Shown here: positions 7,505 to 15,919 of the stretch, piece by piece
How positions within the stretch are numbered: position 1 is the first letter of the stretch
Layout: each line of letters opens with the position of its first letter
NCBI GenBank assembly: GCA_018262505.1
Contig: JAGSYV010000065.1
Coordinates: 1 to 38,585 of the forward strand
From: Pseudomonadota bacterium
Lineage (GTDB): Bacteria > Pseudomonadota > Alphaproteobacteria > Rhizobiales > Pleomorphomonadaceae
DNA length: 38,585 bases
Reading direction: 5' to 3'
Position numbers and translations under genes: made by a program
The notes under the pieces: model-generated
Databases searched by the model: none
Told to the model about the DNA's origin: nothing
Seen by the model: the letters and a program-made list of their open reading frames with translations, nothing else

Positions 7505-8251
7505 ATGTCCCGCGCCGAGCGCCTTCTTACCCTGGTTCAGGCCTTGCGCCGCCGCCGCCGTCCCGTTTCAGGAGCCGAGCTGGCGGCCGAACTCGGCGTG
7601 TCGCTGCGCACCCTTTATCGCGACATTCAAGCACTGATCGGCCAGGGCGCGCCCATCGATGGTGAAGCCGGCGTCGGTTACGTGCTGAAACCGGGCTTCA
7701 TGCTGCCGCCCCTCATGTTCACGGAAGACGAGATCGAGGCGCTGGTATTCGGCGCCCGCCTCGCGGCGACGCGTGCCGACGAGCGGCTCGCCTCATCTGC
7801 AGAGAACGCGCTCGCCAAGATCGCCGCGGTGTTGCCGCCCGATCTCGCCGACCGGATGGATGCCACCGGCCTGATCGTTGCGCCGGCCTGGAACGCCAAT
7901 CGCGATGGTATCGATCTGTCGCTGGTGCGTGGCGCCATCCGCAACGAGACCCGGCTGGAATTTTCCTATGTCAACGAGAAGGGCATTGCCTCGCGCCGCA
8001 TCGTCTGGCCGATCGCCGTCGCCTTCTTCGAGCGGGTGCGCGTTCTCACCGCCTGGTGCGAACTCAGGGCCGATTACCGCCACTTCCGTGTCGACCGCAT
8101 GTCGGACGCCGTAGACTTGGGCATTCGGTATCCACGCCGACGCCGGGTACTCCTCAAGGAGTGGCGGGAGATCGAGGGCGCGGCACCGGCTTGGCGGGAA
8201 GTGGCGGACGCAGCGGATCCCGTGCCGGTCCCACGTCGCAAATCCGCCTGA
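7505..8251 (+). CDS. HTH/WYL-domain transcriptional regulator (YafY-like)
   Basis: A 248-residue regulator. The N-terminal HTH_11-type helix-turn-helix (about residues 5-60) contains GAELAAELGVSLRTLYRDIQ and the wing GYVLKPGFMLP. A middle helical part (70-125) is followed by a WYL domain (about 130-215) with FSYVNEKGIASRRIVWPIAV and ends in a basic tail. The family binds DNA as dimers and the WYL fold senses small ligands or nucleic acid fragments; the ligand here is unknown. The conserved triplet is altered (WPI..AFF instead of a clear W-Y-L), as is common in this subgroup. The gene stands alone: 2 kb of gene-poor DNA lies upstream, and the YitT gene downstream is convergent with only 15 bases between. 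The ATG has no clear Shine-Dalgarno sequence. An 8-bp dyad lies upstream. Confidence 0.85.
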   Translation: MSRAERLLTLVQALRRRRRPVSGAELAAELGVSLRTLYRDIQALIGQGAPIDGEAGVGYVLKPGFMLPPLMFTEDEIEALVFGARLAATRADERLASSAENALAKIAAVLPPDLADRMDATGLIVAPAWNANRDGIDLSLVRGAIRNETRLEFSYVNEKGIASRRIVWPIAVAFFERVRVLTAWCELRADYRHFRVDRMSDAVDLGIRYPRRRRVLLKEWREIEGAAPAWREVADAADPVPVPRRKSA

Positions 8252-8266
8252 CCGCCGCCACGCGGT

Positions 8267-8884
8267 TCAATAGCCGTTGTAGCGCCCCGGCTTGTGATTG
8301 ACGGCCAGAACGAGATTCAGCACGACGGCGCCGAGCACCGACAGCGCCACGTTCTTCCAATTGAGCACAAAGAAGGACGTCGCGAGGATCACGAGATCGG
8401 TGGCCAGCTGAAACTTGCCGGCTCGCCAGCCGAGTCGTTCCTGCACGAAGGCGGCGAGAATGCCGATGCCGCCGAGGCTGGATCTATGGCGAAACAACAT
8501 CAGCATGCCAACGCCGGTCAGCGCGCCACCGGTAATCGCCGAAAACCATGGGACACTGTAGCCGATGGCAAAGGCGTCATGCATGAAATAGCTTTCGAGC
8601 GAGAGCAGCGCCACCGACGCAAAGGTCTTCAGCGTGAACTCCCGGCCAAGCGTCACCCAGCCGAAGGCATAGAACGGCAGATTCAACAGGAAGATCACCG
8701 GGCCGATGCCGAACTCGGTGGCATAGTGAATCAGGAACGCGACACCAGCCGTCCCTCCGGTTCCAAGATGAGCGTCGCGGAAGAACTCAATGCCGACGGC
8801 GGCGAAGAAGGTTCCCATGGCGATGGCCTGCACGTCATCCCAAACCCCGTGCCTGCTGTCGTCGATCTTGTCGATGCTCACCAT
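8267..8884 (-). CDS. YitT-family (DUF161) inner-membrane protein
   Basis: A 205-residue integral membrane protein with about five hydrophobic helices. Typical family phrases include MGTFFAAVGIEFFRDAHLGTGG near the first helix (here broken into VGIEFF and GTGGTAGVAFL), PFYAFGWVTLGREFTLKT, and GVGMLMLFRHRSSLGGIGIL. These match the YitT/DUF161 repeat, whose transported substrate is unknown. I chose the ATG at 8884, preceded by GGAAGG, over a GTG at 8929 or the far upstream ATG at 9037, whose extension overlaps the promoter area of the divergent gene and shows no family similarity. It is convergent with the WYL regulator and divergent from the molbindin gene. A role in export of a small metabolite would be a guess. 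Confidence 0.85.
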   Translation of the reverse strand: MVSIDKIDDSRHGVWDDVQAIAMGTFFAAVGIEFFRDAHLGTGGTAGVAFLIHYATEFGIGPVIFLLNLPFYAFGWVTLGREFTLKTFASVALLSLESYFMHDAFAIGYSVPWFSAITGGALTGVGMLMLFRHRSSLGGIGILAAFVQERLGWRAGKFQLATDLVILATSFFVLNWKNVALSVLGAVVLNLVLAVNHKPGRYNGY

Positions 8885-9113
8885 GTCTGCCGGCCTTCCC
8901 CGAACGATCGCTCTTCCGCTCTCTGTCACATCATCCGCGCCTTTGCCAGTGGATGACCGGCGCGGCCTCGTGTCCTGCGTAACCCCATGCAAGGATCGCG
9001 CCGACGACAGGCGAAAGTTGCCTTTCTGGCGTTGCATTACGCGGGACGTGGCCTACTCTCGCTGGGGCGCGGCATTCGCTCACAAAGCCGGCTTCGACAA
9101 GGAAACATCCATC

Positions 9114-9323
9114 ATGAAAATCTCCGCCCGCAATGTCCTCGAGGGCAAGGTCATCAAGATCACCAGGGGCGCCACGACCGCCCACATCGTTCTCGAAGTT
9201 GTCGGCGGCGCCAAAATGACCGCGGCGATCACCAACGAAGCCGTCGACGAGCTCGGCCTCAAGGTTGGTGACGCCGCCAAGGCGGTGGTTAAAGCGTCGG
9301 ATGTGCTTATCGCCATCGATTGA
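9114..9323 (+). CDS. Molbindin (Mop/TOBE-type molybdate-binding protein)
   Basis: A 69-residue single-domain protein beginning MKISARNVLEGKV, the hallmark of the Mop fold, followed by VIKITRGATTAHIVLEV, the variable TAAITNEAVDELGL segment and KAVVKASDVLIAID. Small Mop proteins assemble into hexamers that bind several molybdate or tungstate anions and buffer intracellular molybdenum. The length is the usual one for a single Mop unit. AGGAAA lies at a suitable distance before the ATG. No molybdate transporter (modABC) or ModE-like gene is visible nearby, so the gene appears isolated. Rhizobial repeats follow. Confidence 0.93.
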   Translation: MKISARNVLEGKVIKITRGATTAHIVLEVVGGAKMTAAITNEAVDELGLKVGDAAKAVVKASDVLIAID

Positions 9324-9432
9324 CGAGCCGGAGCGGGGTGACAAACACAGACGCCCTGATTAGCCATGGACCTCTATGAATCGCCATGCCCCTCATGGAT
9401 GGTGGCGATTTGTCGCCGCAGTCGTGTGGATC

Positions 9433-9475
9433 CTAGATCGTCGTGCGCCCTGACGGACGCAAGGTGACGATCTAG
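9433..9475. repeat. Intergenic inverted repeat (10-bp arms)
   Basis: CTAGATCGTC at 9433-9442 is mirrored by GACGATCTAG at 9466-9475. The 23-base interior is itself partly self-complementary (TGCGCCC...GGACGCA, one mismatch), so the whole unit folds into a long hairpin. It could terminate transcription from the molbindin gene or be part of the repeat element that follows. Confidence 0.7.
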
Positions 9476-9490
9476 TTCTTTGTTTGCGCG

Positions 9491-9537
9491 TCGGATTTTC
9501 CGAAAACCGGATTCCACTTTTCGGTCCGATGCTCTAG
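9491..9537. repeat. Rhizobial-type intergenic palindromic repeat
   Basis: Nested complementary arms TCGGA (9491-9495) / TCCGA (9525-9529) and CCGAAAA (9500-9506) / TTTTCGG (9518-9524) enclose ACCGGATTCCAC-like sequence and end in GATGCTCTAG. I recognise the pattern 'fraction of AAACCGG.TTCC.ACTTTT...ATGCTCTA' as a dispersed repeat of many Hyphomicrobiales genomes. The terminal CTA supplies the stop codon (TAG) of the minus-strand ycgN-like gene. Confidence 0.7.
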
Positions 9538-10040
9538 GCCCGCTTCCGCCTTTTGCGCCCCATGAAACCCGGTAGCCGCATCGGCCACGTGACGATGCGG
9601 TCCTGCCATTCTTCCACCGGCCAATCCTGTTCGCGCACCGTCTTGCCGCGCACCGATACACCGGCGCGGTGGACGCTATCGGGATCGCCAGAGACGAGAG
9701 GATGCCAATCGTACAGGTCGCGCCCTTCGGCGACGAGGCGATAGGCGCAGGTGGCCGGCAACCACTTAAGGGTCCGCACTTCGCGCGGCGTTAGGCGAAC
9801 GCATTCCGGCACCATTTCGGAACGATGGGCATAATCACGGCAACGGCAGCTCTCGCCGTCGAGCAGCGAGCAGCCGACGTCTGTGTAGACGATGCGGCCG
9901 GTATCCTCATCCTCGAGCTTGTTGAGGCAGCAGCGGGCGCAGCCATCGCACAGGCTCTCCCACTCCGTGTCCGTCATCTCTTCGAGGCTTTTGGTGCGCC
10001 AGAAAGGCAGCTCCTCATCTTTACCGGTATCGTCGACCAT
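9534..10040 (-). CDS. YcgN-family (UPF0260) cysteine-cluster protein
   Basis: A 168-residue protein with the family signature near its N-terminus: [20 protein letters not shown] followed by [14 protein letters not shown], a CxxCxxCC cluster, then further Cys in [23 protein letters not shown] and [13 protein letters not shown], and WHPLVSGD. The cysteine pattern suggests zinc or iron-sulfur binding, but no reaction is known. E. coli YcgN starts within a few residues of FW.., which supports the ATG at 10040; an in-frame ATG at 10100 would add 20 residues. The basic tail GRKRRKRA ends in a stop codon supplied by a rhizobial repeat. It is divergent from the penicillin-binding protein gene. Confidence 0.9.
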   Translation of the reverse strand: MVDDTGKDEELPFWRTKSLEEMTDTEWESLCDGCARCCLNKLEDEDTGRIVYTDVGCSLLDGESCRCRDYAHRSEMVPECVRLTPREVRTLKWLPATCAYRLVAEGRDLYDWHPLVSGDPDSVHRAGVSVRGKTVREQDWPVEEWQDRIVTWPMRLPGFMGRKRRKRA

Positions 10041-10182
10041 CTTTTTCTCTGCGATCTGGTAACCGGGGCCGGAAAAGGTTAGTTTTCGGCTTCCGAACAT
10101 CCCTAACGCTTGGGCTCTACCGTGCCGGAATTCAACTGCCTGGAACTTTTCGCAGGGTTTCTCGCGGTTCTGGGGCAGTCTG

Positions 10183-12291
10183 ATGGACTATTCCGGTCTG
10201 ATCCGCATGCGCGGGTGGAAGCGTGCCGTGTTCGAACTCGCGTCCGAGGGAACAACACTGGGTGCAGCGGGTTTCATCGTGTTGTTGATATTTGCCATTC
10301 CCGCCTTCAAGGCGACGGAGGGCGACTGGCGCGCCCGTGGCGACTATGCGGTGACCCTGGAAGACAAGACGGGGGCCATCATCGGCCGGCGCGGCATGTT
10401 CCTCGACGACAGCGTGCCGCTTTCGGCGATGCCGCCCTATCTCATCGAGGCCACGCTGGCCACTGAGGACCGGCGTTTCTACGATCATCTTGGTATCGAT
10501 CCGCTCGGCACGTTCCGCGCCATCGTGTCGAACGCCAAAGCGGGCGGCGTCGTTCAGGGCGGCTCGACCATTACCCAGCAACTTGCCAAGAACCTGTTCC
10601 TGTCCAACGAGCGCACCATCCAGCGCAAGATCAACGAGGCCTACCTCGCCCTTTGGCTCGAAGCGCAGCTCTCCAAGGACGAGATCCTGAAGCTCTATCT
10701 CGACCGCGCCTACATGGGCGGCGGCACGCACGGCGTCGCGGCGGCGTCGGAGTTTTATTTCGGCAAGTCGGTCAAGTCGCTGACGCTGTCCGAAGCCGCC
10801 ATGCTGTCCGGCCTCTACAAGGCACCGACCAAATACTCGCCCACCAACAATATCGCCGCCGCCCGCGCCCGCGCCAACCAGGTGTTGTCCAACCTCGTTG
10901 AGGCCGGCTTCATGACCGAGGCGCAGGTGGCGTCTGCCCGCCGCAATCCGGCAACCCCGGTCGCCTCGGCCAACAGCAATGCGCCGGACTGGTTCCTCGA
11001 CTGGGCTTTTGAGGAAGTGAAGCGTATCGCGCCGCCCGGTGACCGCACCATCACCGTCCGCACCACGCTCGACCCCATGATCCAGAAAACCGCTGACGCG
11101 GCCATTGCCGACAGCCTCCGGCAGTATGGTCAGCAGTACAAGGTCAAGCAGGCCGCCACCGTGGTGCAGAGCCTCGACGGCGCGGTCCGCGCCATGGTGG
11201 GCGGCAGCGACTATGGCGAGAGCCTGTTCAACCGCGCCGTCTACGCCCTGCGTCAGCCCGGTTCGTCCTTCAAGCCGTTCGTCTACGCCACCGCCTTCAT
11301 GAACGGCTATGCCCCGGACGATATGATTTCGGACGCACCGATCACCATCGGCAACTGGAGCCCGCGCAACTACGGCCGGTCCTATGCGGGCCGGGTTTCA
11401 CTCAGGACCGCCATCGCCAAGTCGATCAACACCGTTCCCGTGCGATTGGCCGAAAGTTTCGGTCGCGGCAAGATCGTCGAAACGGCTCACAAGCTCGGCA
11501 TTCGCACGGAACTCAAGATCACCCGCGCCCTGCCGCTGGGCGTTGCCGAAGTCACGCCCCTCGACATGGTCGGAGCCTATTCGGGCTTCGCCACAGGCGG
11601 CCTCAAATCGACCCCCTATGCGATCGAGTGGGCCAAGACCCGCGCCGGCATCATCACCTATGACAGGGCACGCAACGAACCGCCCCCGGAGCAGGTGCTG
11701 CCGGAGGAGATCGCCTACGAGATGAACAGCGTGCTGTCGAGCGTGGTGAACGCGGGTACCGGTGGCAAAGCGAAATTTCCCGGTCAGATGCAGGCCGGCA
11801 AGACCGGCACGACGCAGGCCTACCGTGACGCTTGGTTCATTGGCTTTACCGGCTGGTATGCGGCGTCGGTTTGGTTCGGCAATGACGACTACACCTCCAC
11901 CGCCAACATGACCGGTGGCAGCCTGCCTGCCCTGACTTGGCACGCCATCATGGAACCGATCCATGCAGGCCTTGGATTCAAGCCCATCCCAGGCGTGCCC
12001 GTGCCGGCCGACCTGCTCGCCTCATCCGGCAAGCCGATGGTGGCGGCGGCGCCGTCGGAAATGGCGGCATCGCCTCAATTGCTCACGCCGGCAGCGGTGT
12101 CGGTCATTCGCGACATCGGCGCGAGCATGCGCTCCCGCATCTCGGCGGCAAAAGCCCGGGAGGCCGCCCTTGTTCCGGCAGCCGCCAGTGAGTCGTTCGC
12201 CCTCGTCACGCCGACCAGTGCCGGGCGGTCGAACATTCTTCTCGATGGCCTTTCACTGCTTGGCGCTTCTGACGCCGCGCCCTCTCGCTGA
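10183..12291 (+). CDS. Bifunctional penicillin-binding protein (class A, transglycosylase/transpeptidase)
   Basis: A 702-residue class A penicillin-binding protein that polymerises lipid II glycan strands and crosslinks their peptides in the periplasm. A short cytoplasmic start is followed by one membrane anchor (about residues 27-43). The glycosyltransferase 51 domain contains E95 in [14 protein letters not shown] and the motif [16 protein letters not shown] (127-142). The transpeptidase domain has S361-x-x-K364 in [12 protein letters not shown]414-I-N416 and K540-T-G in [14 protein letters not shown]. All catalytic residues are present. The C-terminal 100 residues are Ala/Pro/Ser-rich and poorly conserved. 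A GGGG stretch lies before the ATG. The DUF1214 gene starts 12 bases after the stop, so the three genes up to 13418 probably form one operon. Confidence 0.93.
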   Translation: MDYSGLIRMRGWKRAVFELASEGTTLGAAGFIVLLIFAIPAFKATEGDWRARGDYAVTLEDKTGAIIGRRGMFLDDSVPLSAMPPYLIEATLATEDRRFYDHLGIDPLGTFRAIVSNAKAGGVVQGGSTITQQLAKNLFLSNERTIQRKINEAYLALWLEAQLSKDEILKLYLDRAYMGGGTHGVAAASEFYFGKSVKSLTLSEAAMLSGLYKAPTKYSPTNNIAAARARANQVLSNLVEAGFMTEAQVASARRNPATPVASANSNAPDWFLDWAFEEVKRIAPPGDRTITVRTTLDPMIQKTADAAIADSLRQYGQQYKVKQAATVVQSLDGAVRAMVGGSDYGESLFNRAVYALRQPGSSFKPFVYATAFMNGYAPDDMISDAPITIGNWSPRNYGRSYAGRVSLRTAIAKSINTVPVRLAESFGRGKIVETAHKLGIRTELKITRALPLGVAEVTPLDMVGAYSGFATGGLKSTPYAIEWAKTRAGIITYDRARNEPPPEQVLPEEIAYEMNSVLSSVVNAGTGGKAKFPGQMQAGKTGTTQAYRDAWFIGFTGWYAASVWFGNDDYTSTANMTGGSLPALTWHAIMEPIHAGLGFKPIPGVPVPADLLASSGKPMVAAAPSEMAASPQLLTPAAVSVIRDIGASMRSRISAAKAREAALVPAAASESFALVTPTSAGRSNILLDGLSLLGASDAAPSR

Positions 12292-12303
12292 CCGGTTTCC
12301 CCA

Positions 12304-12885
12304 GTGCTCGCTACACTCCGCTTCATTCTCGTCATGCTCGCCGGCATCTTTCTCGGCCTCGTCTCGGCATGGTGGGCCGTGGGCAATCTGCGTTTCGAAG
12401 GGACCCGCAGCATTGGCCAGTGGTCCGTGCAGAATGACGCCGTCAAGGCCAATCCATATGAGGCTGCGCGGGCCGTCAGGCGCGGCGGCGGTCTCGGGCC
12501 GAGCGAAGGCATCGAACTCATCACCGAGGTCAGCGCCGACAACAAGCCGCTCAAGGCGGCCTGCGCCTATCTTGTCGCCGGCCCGATGCCCCAGGGCGTA
12601 CTCTGGACGTTGACGGTCTCCGACCGCGACGGCCACCTCCCCCGCAATCCGGCCGGCCGTTTCGGCTTCACGGCGCTCGATGCCATGACTTTCGGACCGG
12701 CGCGGCAAGTGCGCATATCGATCGGCCGCGACGTTCGGCCCGGTGACTTCATCGCAACCACCGGACTATCCAGTCTCCGCCTGACGTTGCGCCTCTATTC
12801 GCCAACCCTTGCGACCCGTGTTCCCGGCCTCGAACAGTTACCCACGATCACTTCGCTCGGCTGTGACGAAGGGGGATCGTCATGA
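12304..12885 (+). CDS. Short DUF1214-domain membrane-anchored protein
   Basis: A 193-residue protein with an N-terminal membrane helix (residues 5-27, LRFILVMLAGIFLGLVSAWW) and a periplasmic part. The second half carries DUF1214-type phrases: GVLWTLTVSDRDGHLPRNPA, GRFGFTALDAM, and RPGDFIATTG. In larger proteins DUF1214 follows DUF1254 on one chain; here the two are separate short genes, as in many alphaproteobacteria. The role is unknown. The gene begins 12 bases after the penicillin-binding protein stop, and its own stop overlaps the next start by 4 bases (ATGA). The start read as M at 12304 is GTG (cagtGCTC context with GTGCTC), so the initiation codon is non-ATG. Confidence 0.85.
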   Translation: MLATLRFILVMLAGIFLGLVSAWWAVGNLRFEGTRSIGQWSVQNDAVKANPYEAARAVRRGGGLGPSEGIELITEVSADNKPLKAACAYLVAGPMPQGVLWTLTVSDRDGHLPRNPAGRFGFTALDAMTFGPARQVRISIGRDVRPGDFIATTGLSSLRLTLRLYSPTLATRVPGLEQLPTITSLGCDEGGSS

Positions 12886-13418
12886 TCGACACCGGTCTTC
12901 GCTGGATCGCAGCCATGCTTTGCATCGCCGGACTCACCCATATCGGCGCGGTCCTTCTCGCGCCCAGCCATTCACGCGATCTCGCCTTCACCGGCGTCAA
13001 TTTCAGTCGGACGGATGGCAAGCTATCACGCGTGGACGGCGGCAATACCGCCACCGACCTGGATCCGGCCTTTCTCAATGGCGTTTGCCGCTTCGATGGC
13101 GACACCGGGCCAATACGGCTCACCGGCGCGATGCCGGCGACCTATTGGTCGATCGCGGCGCTGGCAGACGACGGGCGGATTTTATCGACCTTGTCCCGGG
13201 AAGATCTGCGCGGCACCGATATCGATCTTCTGGTCGGCCGCACCGCCGCCCTCGACGCGGCCCGCCAGGCGGCGGGCATTGACTCGATCGAGACCATGTC
13301 TTTGCCGGTCGATACGGGCTTCGTGCTGGTCCGTCTGTTCGCCGGCGACCTTGAAGATCGCAGTCATGCCGAGGTGGCCCTCGACGGGCTGGCGTGCAGG
13401 CCTGCTTTGTCCGACTGA
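12882..13418 (+). CDS. Short DUF1254-like membrane-anchored protein
   Basis: A 178-residue protein with an N-terminal membrane helix (about residues 7-27) and a periplasmic domain. The phrase PATYWSIAALADDGRILSTL, followed by a serine-rich and Asp-rich turn and LPVDTGFVLVRLFAGDLED, resembles the beta-rich DUF1254 fold. It is far shorter than the long DUF1254-DUF1214 proteins. The start overlaps the DUF1214 stop by 4 bases, implying coupled translation and probably joint function of the two products at the inner membrane. Its stop is only 7 bases from the stop of the convergent lipoprotein gene. The cofactor, if any, is unknown. Confidence 0.82.
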   Translation: MIDTGLRWIAAMLCIAGLTHIGAVLLAPSHSRDLAFTGVNFSRTDGKLSRVDGGNTATDLDPAFLNGVCRFDGDTGPIRLTGAMPATYWSIAALADDGRILSTLSREDLRGTDIDLLVGRTAALDAARQAAGIDSIETMSLPVDTGFVLVRLFAGDLEDRSHAEVALDGLACRPALSD

Positions 13419-13425
13419 ACTCAAG

Positions 13426-14382
13426 CTATTTTTGTGGCACCGGCTCGTCGAAGGGATCGGGCGCCGTCATCAGACGGGAATGACGTTCCGGCCCGCGTGG
13501 CATCGCGGTGCGGATCGACGGCGCGCCGAAGCATTTCGCGGAGACCAGCGTGTCATAGGCCCGATTGGCGGCGAACAGTTGACCGGACGGTGCCTCCACC
13601 TCGAAATGATCGATGGCATAGCGATAGGATGCTGCCCGATAGCCTAGCGCCTGCCAGACCCAAGCAATGGTCTCCTCGTTTTCCCACACGCGCGCCTCGG
13701 CCCCCTCGTGCAGTCCCGCCTCGACGATACGTTGGCGCCTGAGCGCACCAAGCCGCTCGACATCGTCCCGCCGCACACGCGAGGCAACCGCGCAGAAGGG
13801 TGGGATCAGCGCGGTATCGGCGCCGGCATCGTCAATGACGCGAGACCATAGCGTTTCCGTCGAGAGGCGGCCGTCCGACAGGAGATAAGCGTGATAGCGA
13901 GCGCGATCATAGGCGGGGGCGATCAGCGGCAGGGCTATCTGAGGGAACATGGCGACGATCTCGGGCGACATGGTGTCGCCACCCTTCAGGATCGGCAGGA
14001 TGCGCGTTCGCTCGCCTTCGACCAGCGTATCGAGCCACCAGTCGCGAACATGCGGCGCCCGCACGAAGGCCCAGGCGCGATTGCGCAACTCGATCTCGTC
14101 GTCGGCCAGCGGGAAACCGGAAACCGGTTCCTTGCGCGCCTGCGACGCCACGAGATTGCCGGCAGCCGGCAACAAGGTATCATGCAGGAAGGACGGCTCG
14201 GCACGCCCAAAATCGCCGGTCGGACGGCCGCAGGCGGCAACCGTTATCATAACCAGAGCCAGCAAGCCGCCGGCTCTCCAGTCACCAAAACGCGCCGCCA
14301 CAATGCTTCTCCGGTCGCTCTGAAGGGGAGTCTTCCGGATTCGCGCGGCCGGCGCAAGTCCGCCTATGGCGCGGGTGGTCAT
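13426..14382 (-). CDS. Conserved lipoprotein of unknown function
   Basis: A 318-residue predicted lipoprotein: a long basic N-terminus, a hydrophobic segment LLALVMITVAA and the lipobox Cys at about residue 51. The mature part has helical stretches rich in Arg and Trp (AWAFVRAPHVRDWWLD, ENEETIAWVWQALGYRAASY) and two Cys (PPFCAVAS and AKCFGAPS). I know of similar uncharacterised lipoproteins in Hyphomicrobiales but no function. The ATG at 14382 is chosen because it overlaps the stop of the preceding small gene by one base (TAATG), a common coupling arrangement; the signal peptide is unusually long from this start, so a later start is possible. The gene is convergent with the DUF1254-like gene. 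Confidence 0.7.
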   Translation of the reverse strand: MTTRAIGGLAPAARIRKTPLQSDRRSIVAARFGDWRAGGLLALVMITVAACGRPTGDFGRAEPSFLHDTLLPAAGNLVASQARKEPVSGFPLADDEIELRNRAWAFVRAPHVRDWWLDTLVEGERTRILPILKGGDTMSPEIVAMFPQIALPLIAPAYDRARYHAYLLSDGRLSTETLWSRVIDDAGADTALIPPFCAVASRVRRDDVERLGALRRQRIVEAGLHEGAEARVWENEETIAWVWQALGYRAASYRYAIDHFEVEAPSGQLFAANRAYDTLVSAKCFGAPSIRTAMPRGPERHSRLMTAPDPFDEPVPQK

Positions 14383-14579
14383 TACTTCAGGCGAACGCCG
14401 GCCGGACGCGAGGCTCCGCTCGGCTTGCGCACGGTTCGCCGCTTTGCAGGCTTTGGAGGGGTTTTCGTGTCGCGATCGTCGTCGGCCCGGGTCGGCAGAA
14501 CGGTCACCTCGCAAAAACCGCTCGTCGGTTTTCGACGCGCACGCAGCATCGGCAGACCGAAAGCTAGCACCTCACCCAC
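14382..14579 (-). CDS. Small basic protein (65 aa), GTG start, coupled to the lipoprotein gene
   Basis: A 65-residue protein beginning MGEVLAFGLPMLRARRKP and ending in a very basic Arg/Lys/Pro-rich tail. The start is GTG, preceded by TGGAG at good spacing. Its TAA stop shares one base with the ATG of the lipoprotein gene downstream, which suggests translational coupling. An opening M-G-E-V-(I/L)-x-F is seen in several short alphaproteobacterial proteins of unknown role, but I cannot name a family. The basic tail could bind nucleic acid or membrane; this is inference. It lies divergent from the DUF2336 gene. Confidence 0.6.
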   Translation of the reverse strand: MGEVLAFGLPMLRARRKPTSGFCEVTVLPTRADDDRDTKTPPKPAKRRTVRKPSGASRPAGVRLK

Positions 14580-14681
14580 GGCACACTCCAGGGCCGGAAC
14601 GATTCAAGACGAATAACGAGCCTGGACGATTGTCGTGCTCAAGCACTTTCGCCTTACCTAACCATCATTCCGTCGCCAGAG

Positions 14682-14696
14682 TTAACAAATGGTTTA
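14682..14696 (+). promoter_or_regulatory. CtrA-like box upstream of the DUF2336 gene
   Basis: TTAA-CAAATGG-TTTA at 14682-14696 matches the alphaproteobacterial CtrA consensus TTAA-N7-TTAA with one mismatch. It lies about 90 bases before the DUF2336 start codon. A half-site-like TAACCAT is at 14659. A single near-match is weak evidence. Confidence 0.35.
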
Positions 14697-14785
14697 CGAT
14701 TTGGGCGGCATTCTCACCATGCTCGCCGACCGACCGTTATTGCCTGAATCGGCGGACGAGGCCCTCATGTTCGGGATGCTTTGAA

Positions 14786-15919
14786 ATGACGTCGCCCCCG
14801 TTTTCAAGCGGCATATTCGGCCTCGTCAAGGGCACCGACGGCGCGCGGTCTCGGTCCCTCCTCAAGGACGCGACGGAGCTCTATGTGTCGGAGCCCGTTC
14901 ATACGCGTTCCGAAGTCGCCATGTATGAAGAGCTGGCTGCGCAGTTGCTCAAGGTGACGGCGCTGCAGGACCGCATTCGCATCGCCACCCTTCTCGCTGA
15001 CTATAACGAGGTACCGGCTTCGGTGATGCGGGCGCTGCTGCACGATATCTTTCCCGTGTCATCGGTGATGCTGGAAAAATCGAAAGGCATATCCGAGGGA
15101 CAGCTGTTGGCGCTGGTGGCCACCGCCTCGCCCAGCCACCTCGAAATGATCGCCGCTCGGAAAAACCTGCAGCCGGCCGTCGTGGAGGCCCTGCTCGGAC
15201 GCATGCGCGCGGATGGTTTGCCGGCGCTCGCCGGCAACCTCAGCCTCAGCTTCACGCCCAGCGCAGTCCGCCATCTGGTGGAAAACGCCCAAGGCAATCC
15301 GAGGCTGGCCCGCCTTCTGGCTGCCCGTATGGACGACGTGCAGGACACGGACCTGATCAACCTGTTTCTCGACCTCGATGGTCGCGGTCGCCGCCGCGTC
15401 ATCCAGGCGCTAGAAATCGCCGCGCTTCGCGAGTTCGCGGCTCGTCGGCCGCTGCCGCGCGTGCCGATGCCCGACCCAGACAAAGTGGCCACGCTGGCTC
15501 GCGCCTGTCTGCAGCGCAACACCGAGGCCATGTCGCGAATCCTGTCGGACCTCACCGGTCTTGACGCCCCCTTCCTGGTTCGATTGCTGGCTGATACCGG
15601 CGGCGAGCCGCTGTCGATCTGCCTCAAGGCATCCGGCGTTGAGGCCGGGATCGCAACCCGCGTCATTCTTTTCTCCGGCGTCGAAGACACGCGCAATTAC
15701 TTCGACGTCAAGCGCCTCATCGATCTCTACGAAATGGTGTCGCTTCGTTCGGCCCTGCTCTTGGTCGACCGTTGGCGTGGTACGCTTCCCTCGACCAAGC
15801 GAACTCCGGTTCATATTGCGCAGACCGAGGCGGGCACGCCCGTTCGTGCGACGACGGCCGGGACCAGGCAGGGCGAAAAGCCGGTTGAAATGCCCCTCAT
15901 CAGACGCGACCGCGCCTGA
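14786..15919 (+). CDS. DUF2336-domain protein
   Basis: A 377-residue soluble, almost entirely helical protein typical of alphaproteobacterial DUF2336 proteins. The N-terminal signature LLKDATELYVSEPVHTRSEV is followed by EELAAQLLKVTALQDRIRIA and repeated helical pairs of HEAT-like character such as LLALVATASPSHLEMIA. The family has no assigned biochemical role. I chose the ATG at 14786 (MTSPPFSSGIFGLVKGTD) because the family usually begins close to this point; the frame is open further upstream but without similarity and over the divergent gene's start. The last 40 residues are Arg/Thr-rich and variable. A CtrA-like box lies upstream. Confidence 0.88.
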   Translation: MTSPPFSSGIFGLVKGTDGARSRSLLKDATELYVSEPVHTRSEVAMYEELAAQLLKVTALQDRIRIATLLADYNEVPASVMRALLHDIFPVSSVMLEKSKGISEGQLLALVATASPSHLEMIAARKNLQPAVVEALLGRMRADGLPALAGNLSLSFTPSAVRHLVENAQGNPRLARLLAARMDDVQDTDLINLFLDLDGRGRRRVIQALEIAALREFAARRPLPRVPMPDPDKVATLARACLQRNTEAMSRILSDLTGLDAPFLVRLLADTGGEPLSICLKASGVEAGIATRVILFSGVEDTRNYFDVKRLIDLYEMVSLRSALLLVDRWRGTLPSTKRTPVHIAQTEAGTPVRATTAGTRQGEKPVEMPLIRRDRA

